Shown here: piece after piece, positions 60,050 to 64,000 of the stretch
Layout of the letters: each line of letters starts with the position of its first letter
How positions within the stretch are numbered: the first letter of the stretch is position 1
Assembly: GCF_008245225.1 (NCBI RefSeq)
Contig: NZ_VTAW01000006.1
Span: 62,001-126,000, forward strand
Reading direction: 5' to 3'
Origin: Natrialba swarupiae
GTDB taxonomy: Archaea > Halobacteriota > Halobacteria > Halobacteriales > Natrialbaceae
Length of the DNA stretch: 64,000 bases
Translations under genes and position numbers: made by a program
Notes under the pieces: generated by a model
What the model was told of the DNA's origin: nothing
The model's input: only the letters and a program-made list of their open reading frames with translations
Database searches by the model: none

Positions 60050-61294
60050 TCATCCGCCGAGTGCGGTGACGTCGCCGCCGTGTGACGCCACGTAGACGAC
60101 ACCATCGGAAACGACAGGGGGTGTCTGGGTCCCCCCGAAGACCATGTCGTCGATCACGCGCTCGTCGAACTCGTACGTCCACCGTCTCTGGCCGTCCTCG
60201 CCGAGACATATCGCAGTCGAGTGATCGGTGACGACGACCACATCCCCGACGACCGAGGGCGCGTTCACCCGCGACCGGCCGTCGAGCGACCACGCCTCCG
60301 TTCCGTCGGTGTCGAGTGCCACCAGGCCGTCCGCCGTGGGTACGTAGAGGCGTTCGTCGGTCGCTGCGATCGACTCGTGGACGTCGTCCCCGACGGACGC
60401 GATCCACTGCGTCTCCCCGTCCGCTGGCTCGAGTGCGTACACCGTCCCGCCTCTCGAGCCGACGTAGACGATGTCGTCGACGACCGTCGGCGCGCCCCAC
60501 ACGCGGCCGTCGGTTTCGACCCGCCAGCGCTCCTCGCCGGTGGCAGCCTCGAGCGCGTACGCGGCGTGTTCGCTGCCGCCGCCGACGTAGGCGGTTCCGT
60601 CGGCGACCGCGGGCGTCGTCGCGTACTGGCCAACCCGAACGCGCCAGCGTTCGGAGCCGTCCGTCGCGTCGAGGGCGACGACGGCTTCGCTGTTCAGGGA
60701 GCCGCCGACGTAGACGACGCCGTCGGCCAGCGTCGGCGCGGAGGAGACGTCGACGTCCGTGATCGCTCGCCACCGCAGGCTCCCGTCCTCGAGGTCGACC
60801 GCCGCGACCCCGCGGTCGGTGTCGGGTCCGCCGTTCCAGGCCGCTACGTACGCGGTGTCCGACGTTACCGCCGGCGGCGCGTCGTGACTGTGGCCGACGT
60901 CGGCTTCCCACCGTTTCGATCCGTCGTCGGCGTCGAGGGCGACCAGGTCGCCGGCGGTGACGAGCACCTGCCCGTCGGCGACCGAGAGTCCGCCCTCAGT
61001 CGGGGATAGCCGCGTCTGCCACTGGACGGTGTCATCGGCCGGAGCGGGGCCGTCTGCGGTACCCGCGTTCGCCGCGGTGTACTGGAACTGCGTCGTCGCG
61101 GTCGTGTCCTCGGGCGGGCCCGCACTGTCGTCTCCGCCGGAATCGTCGCGAGTTCTGCCCGAATCGTCGTCACTGGCACCGTCGTCCGATTCGCCGGCGT
61201 CACTCGAGGGGGCGTCGCGCCGGCAGAGACACCCCATCAGGGTCGCCGGGAGCGTCACCGCTGTCGTCGAGAGGAACGTTCGTCTGGAGGGCAC
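60050..61294 (-). CDS. PQQ-type beta-propeller lipoprotein (Tat signal), second copy
   Basis: 414 residues. SRRTFLSTTAVTLPATLMGC is a twin-arginine signal with lipobox; an acidic linker (~residues 25-75) follows. About eight blades of the form TVYALEPADGETQW, DGTAYVGGGSEHAAYALEAATGEERW and so on make up the rest. The same architecture as the gene at 27230 but uniform high GC. Probable outer-surface scaffold. Divergent from the membrane protein gene at 61557. Confidence 0.9.
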   Translation of the reverse strand: MPSRRTFLSTTAVTLPATLMGCLCRRDAPSSDAGESDDGASDDDSGRTRDDSGGDDSAGPPEDTTATTQFQYTAANAGTADGPAPADDTVQWQTRLSPTEGGLSVADGQVLVTAGDLVALDADDGSKRWEADVGHSHDAPPAVTSDTAYVAAWNGGPDTDRGVAAVDLEDGSLRWRAITDVDVSSAPTLADGVVYVGGSLNSEAVVALDATDGSERWRVRVGQYATTPAVADGTAYVGGGSEHAAYALEAATGEERWRVETDGRVWGAPTVVDDIVYVGSRGGTVYALEPADGETQWIASVGDDVHESIAATDERLYVPTADGLVALDTDGTEAWSLDGRSRVNAPSVVGDVVVVTDHSTAICLGEDGQRRWTYEFDERVIDDMVFGGTQTPPVVSDGVVYVASHGGDVTALGG

Positions 61295-61392
61295 GTTCGT
61301 CGAACACTGGACTCGGCGTACACTTTTATTTACGGATCAGCCCGACTCCGTCGGTGCCGGGAAGCCGTCACGCCGAACCGACGACCGAGGCG

Positions 61393-61476
61393 AACAGATC
61401 GGTGTCGAGACCGGAGCGGGGTATCGCAGTGTCGAGACCGGGGAGCGGGTATCGCAGTGTCAAGACCGTGGCAAAG
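61393..61476. repeat. Three tandem 28-base repeats
   Basis: Units at about 61393-61420, 61421-61448 and 61449-61476, each containing GTATCGCAGTGTC-AAGACCG-like sequence (the first has GATCGGTGTCGAGACCGGAG). They lie upstream of the membrane protein gene, before an AAATACG box near 61488. Confidence 0.7.
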
Positions 61477-61556
61477 GTATCGACATCAAATACGATCGGG
61501 CGGCTGGCTGGTCGCGAATCGTAACTCTCTCGACCCCCCTCGAGCGACTGTGGCGT

Positions 61557-62561
61557 GTGTACGGCCCAGTCCAGATCGCGGGATACGCCGCCCTGGTGGT
61601 GACGCCCGTGGCGTTGGTTCTCAGCGCGCTTGCCGGGCTTCCGGAGGTGCAGGTCGGGACGGTCGGCGTCCAGGCGGGAATCGTCCTCGTCGGTGGCGTC
61701 GCCGCCGTCCTCGAGCGACGACGCGCGTTCGGTGGCTCGTCCGTCGACGCGTCGGGACTCGAGGAGACGGGGTTCGACGAGACGGACGCGATCGACGCGC
61801 TCGCGGTCGTCGTGGGTGCGGTCGTCACCTTCCTCGCGAGCGTCTCCCTCGGTCTGGGACCGGTGGTCGCCTCCGCGCTGGTCGGGGTGCTCGCCGGGGT
61901 GTTCGTCCCGCGAGTCGCCGTTCCTGCCTACTGTGGCTCGTTCGTCGGCATGGCCTCGCCGTCGGCGTTTCCGTCACTCGAGTACGTGGCGGCTGCGGGC
62001 GTGATTTCCGGGATTGCGTACGTGGCCACGACGGAGTCGTTCGACGGCGTCGGCGGAAAACTCGGCACGATCGCGCTCTGTGGCTGTCTGGCCACGGTCG
62101 TACTCACGGGCCTCGAGTACGGAACGCCGACTGCGCCCCAGTGGGGAATCGCCGCGGTGGTCGTGGCGGTCGCGGTCGTCGCCGCGGTCGCGACGCTACT
62201 CGCAAGCGTTCGACTCGAACTCGGGGCGGTGGTCGCCTCCGGCCTGGTGGGTGTTGTCGCCGGCGTCGCGTTTCCCGCCGCAGGAATCGGCGTATCCGCC
62301 CTCGCTCCGGAGACGGCGTCGACGCTCGCGGCGGTCGCGTTCTGTGCCTCGTTCGTCGGCATGTCGAGCGTCGATCGGCTGTCGACGGCGGGCGTCGCGG
62401 GGGCCGGCGGGCTCTCCGGGTTGGTCTTTCTCGCGGTCACGCCGGCGGTCACCGGCGCGGGCGGAAAACTCGGAACGATCGCGTTCGTCTCCTGTCTCGC
62501 CGTTCTCGGCGCGCTCGAGCTGTCTCGAGTGGCGGATCCGCGACGAAACGGCTCGACCTAG
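61557..62561 (+). CDS. Glycine/alanine-rich multi-pass membrane protein
   Basis: 334 residues from a GTG at 61557; no ATG is available in frame, and the codons LERLWR just before it may also belong to the protein if translation begins at a less usual codon. About ten membrane helices in two similar halves: each has GAVVxFLASVxLxLGxVVASxLVGVxAGV and later FCASFVGMSS / YCGSFVGMAS and GGKLGTIA. This internal repeat suggests a two-fold transporter or channel. The family is unknown to me. Its TAG overlaps the stop of ubaA on the other strand by 4 bases. Confidence 0.75.
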   Translation: MYGPVQIAGYAALVVTPVALVLSALAGLPEVQVGTVGVQAGIVLVGGVAAVLERRRAFGGSSVDASGLEETGFDETDAIDALAVVVGAVVTFLASVSLGLGPVVASALVGVLAGVFVPRVAVPAYCGSFVGMASPSAFPSLEYVAAAGVISGIAYVATTESFDGVGGKLGTIALCGCLATVVLTGLEYGTPTAPQWGIAAVVVAVAVVAAVATLLASVRLELGAVVASGLVGVVAGVAFPAAGIGVSALAPETASTLAAVAFCASFVGMSSVDRLSTAGVAGAGGLSGLVFLAVTPAVTGAGGKLGTIAFVSCLAVLGALELSRVADPRRNGST

Positions 62562-63460
62562 TCGGCCGAAATTTCGCAGGTACCCTCGTAGGCGACGTCC
62601 TCGACCGACTCGATCTCCGGGTCCTCGCCACAGACCGGACAGGCCGGATTCGATCGGTACTCGACCGTCTCGAAGCTCATCTCCATCGCGTCGTACATGA
62701 GGAGTCGCCCCTCGAGGAGTTCGCCTTTCCCGAGGAGGTACTTGACGACCTCGGTGGCCTGGATGCAGCCGACGGTGCCCGGGAGGACACCGAGGACGCC
62801 AGTGGTCGCACAGTCGGGGACGGTGCCGGGTTCGGGCGCTTCGGGAAAGAGACACCGGTAACATGGCGATTCGTTCGGCTCGCTGTCTCCGTTGCCGGAA
62901 CGCCCGCTGCTGTCGGCCCCGTCGTCACTCCCGTCGCCGTCCGCACTCGAGCGGTCGTTGGCAAACGTCGTGATCTGGCCCTCGAAACGATAGATCGCGC
63001 CGTGAGAGAGCGGCGTCTCCGTGAGGACGCAGTGGTCGTTGAGCAGGTACCGCGTGGCGAAGTTGTCGCTGGCGTCGAGGACGACGTCGTAGTCGTCGAC
63101 GAGGCCGGCGACGTTCGCCGTCGTGAGCCGCGTCTCGTGGGGTTCGACGTCGACGTCGGGATTGAGCGCTGTAACGTAGTCGGCCGCGCTCTCGACTTTC
63201 GGCCGGCCGACGTCGGCGTCACCGTGGACGATCTGGCGCTGAAGGTTCGATCGCTCGACGACGTCGTCGTCGACGATCCCCAGTCGCCCGATGCCGGCGG
63301 CCGCGAGATACTGGATCGCGGGCGATCCGAGCCCACCAGCGCCGACGACCAGCACGCTCCCCTCGAGCAGGCGTTTTTGTCCCTCGGGGCCGATCTCGTC
63401 CATGATGACGTGTCTCGAGTACCGATCGAGTTGGGTCGCATCGAGGCGTAGGTCGCTCAT
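62558..63460 (-). CDS. ubaA: E1-like ubiquitin-activating homologue for SAMP proteins (UbaA/MoeB/ThiF family)
   Basis: 300 residues. GAGGLGSPAIQYLAAAG is the ATP-binding loop and DDDVVERSNLQRQ follows; zinc cysteines are in CYRCLFPEAPE and CPVCG, and the catalytic cysteine is in DCATTGVLGVLPGTVG. UbaA adenylates SAMP1/2 in Haloferax, for protein modification, for MoCo sulfur transfer and for tRNA thiolation. An acidic Ser/Asp/Gly insert near residue 170 is a halophile feature. It lacks a C-terminal rhodanese domain; a separate rhodanese is at 48780. Confidence 0.93.
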   Translation of the reverse strand: MSDLRLDATQLDRYSRHVIMDEIGPEGQKRLLEGSVLVVGAGGLGSPAIQYLAAAGIGRLGIVDDDVVERSNLQRQIVHGDADVGRPKVESAADYVTALNPDVDVEPHETRLTTANVAGLVDDYDVVLDASDNFATRYLLNDHCVLTETPLSHGAIYRFEGQITTFANDRSSADGDGSDDGADSSGRSGNGDSEPNESPCYRCLFPEAPEPGTVPDCATTGVLGVLPGTVGCIQATEVVKYLLGKGELLEGRLLMYDAMEMSFETVEYRSNPACPVCGEDPEIESVEDVAYEGTCEISAD

Positions 63461-63595
63461 ATGCCGACCTTGGGCCGAGAGGGAGAAAAGACCGCGGGTC
63501 GGTTCGTCTGGTGAGGGGACGACAGGGAACTCCTGGCTCCCAAATCCATGTCAGCTTCTCACACGATTCCGGCAGCGTTTCGGTCGACCCAACGA

Positions 63596-63602
63596 TTTAA
63601 TA
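63596..63602 (+). promoter_or_regulatory. TATA box of the zinc-finger gene
   Basis: TTTAATA, 24-30 bases before ATG 63626, favours this start over the ATG at 63620 or 63548. Confidence 0.55.
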
Positions 63603-63625
63603 CCGTGGTGTGCGATACCATGACT

Positions 63626-63808
63626 ATGGCATCCTCACCCAACGGTGCCGGCGACGTGTTTGACCAGTACCTTACCGACCGCGGTCACGCTGTCGAACGA
63701 GTAGGGTGGGACCAGGAGTATAACAAGAAACAGTGTCCGGAGTGTGGCGGACTCCACGATACCTCCGCGACCACGTGTACCGTCTGTGGGTGGGAGCCGA
63801 CACGGTAA
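63626..63808 (+). CDS. Small zinc-finger protein (HVO_0649-like)
   Basis: 60 residues. VFDQYLTDRGHAVERVGWDQ is followed by CPECGGLHDTSATTCTVCGW, two CxxC pairs. From memory it matches the small haloarchaeal family named after HVO_0649; I could not verify it. Such proteins often act as regulators in biofilm formation and stress. Own TATA box. Next gene is also a small zinc protein. Confidence 0.82.
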   Translation: MASSPNGAGDVFDQYLTDRGHAVERVGWDQEYNKKQCPECGGLHDTSATTCTVCGWEPTR

Positions 63809-63907
63809 CTCAGACGGTCATCGGTTCGTCTTCTGACGTGTTTTTCATCGCCACTGTTCGGTACAATTATTATAGAGCACCAATCACTGTCCCAACGAAG
63901 AAGGACA

Positions 63908-64000
63908 ATGCCGAAATGCCAGAACTGCGGCGCGTTCGTGACGGACGCTTACGCCCGCGTGTTTACCCCCCGCAACGTTGACGACCCCCGCGTCTGTCCG
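63908..64000 (+). CDS. Small zinc-binding protein (5' part, cut by window edge)
   Basis: 31 codons from ATG 63908 are present; the frame is open to the last base. MPKCQNCGAFVTDAYARVF is typical of the DUF7563 family of haloarchaeal small zinc proteins, and a further Cys is seen in VCP at the edge. The remaining CxxC pair would lie beyond the window. An AATTATTATA stretch at 63864-63873 may be its promoter. Confidence 0.75.
   Translation, partial: MPKCQNCGAFVTDAYARVFTPRNVDDPRVCP

Overview
The window comes from a halophilic archaeon (class Halobacteria; a member of the Natrialbales is likely but not provable here). The reasons are high GC, very acidic proteins, many leaderless genes with a TATA-like box about 25-30 bases before the start codon, Tat-type lipoproteins, HalOD1 and bacterio-opsin-activator type regulators, coenzyme F420 genes, and a tRNA-Phe without an encoded CCA.

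Positions 1-26781 form a catabolic island for nitrogen heterocycles. It has an IclR-family regulator (cut by the left edge), a MocA-like nucleotidyltransferase, two different cyclic-amide hydrolases (hydantoinase/allantoinase class), a three-subunit molybdenum hydroxylase of the xanthine dehydrogenase class with a CoxG-like helper, a kynurenine-formamidase-like cyclase, a cytosine-deaminase-like amidohydrolase, an M20 carbamoylase/allantoate amidohydrolase, two NCS2 permeases (one with a purine-type signature, one with a uracil-type signature), an MFS carrier, a tungsten aldehyde oxidoreductase, a zinc alcohol dehydrogenase, a CocE-type esterase, a family III CoA transferase and a soluble PAS-containing chemoreceptor. 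The logic would be: sense, import, hydroxylate, open the ring, remove the carbamoyl group.

Positions 27230-39472 hold a PQQ-type beta-propeller lipoprotein with a sharp GC drop inside the gene, then a minus-strand type IV pilus-like locus: coiled-coil protein, small membrane protein, secretion ATPase, TadC-like membrane protein and four overlapping envelope proteins, one of 1177 residues. Its regulatory half, together with a CcdA-like gene, lies between two perfect 46-base (57 with two mismatches) inverted repeats 2.46 kb apart.

Positions 40808-50511 carry cofactor and housekeeping genes: cofE, an F420-dependent reductase preceded by a coupled 21-codon ORF, a cold shock protein, a MoxR/DUF58/transglutaminase operon, an eIF1-like factor, a rhodanese, a toxin-antitoxin pair, and a zinc-ribbon/HalOD1 pair. 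Positions 50512-51070 contain no gene but hold a promoter-like box, a string of hairpins and a 182-base element that folds into a three-way junction. Two full copies and one partial copy of an 82-base palindromic element occur at 40574, 52433 and 52508.

Positions 51071-64000 hold a family 4 uracil-DNA glycosylase, a winged-helix regulator, a Tat lipoprotein with a recently duplicated domain, tRNA-Phe, a beta-CASP nuclease, a nucleotide N-hydrolase, a bacterio-opsin-activator type regulator, a MoeA fusion beside a Tfx regulator, a second PQQ-propeller lipoprotein, a membrane protein, the E1-like enzyme UbaA and two small zinc proteins, the last cut by the right edge. I saw no transposase, integrase, CRISPR array or rRNA gene.
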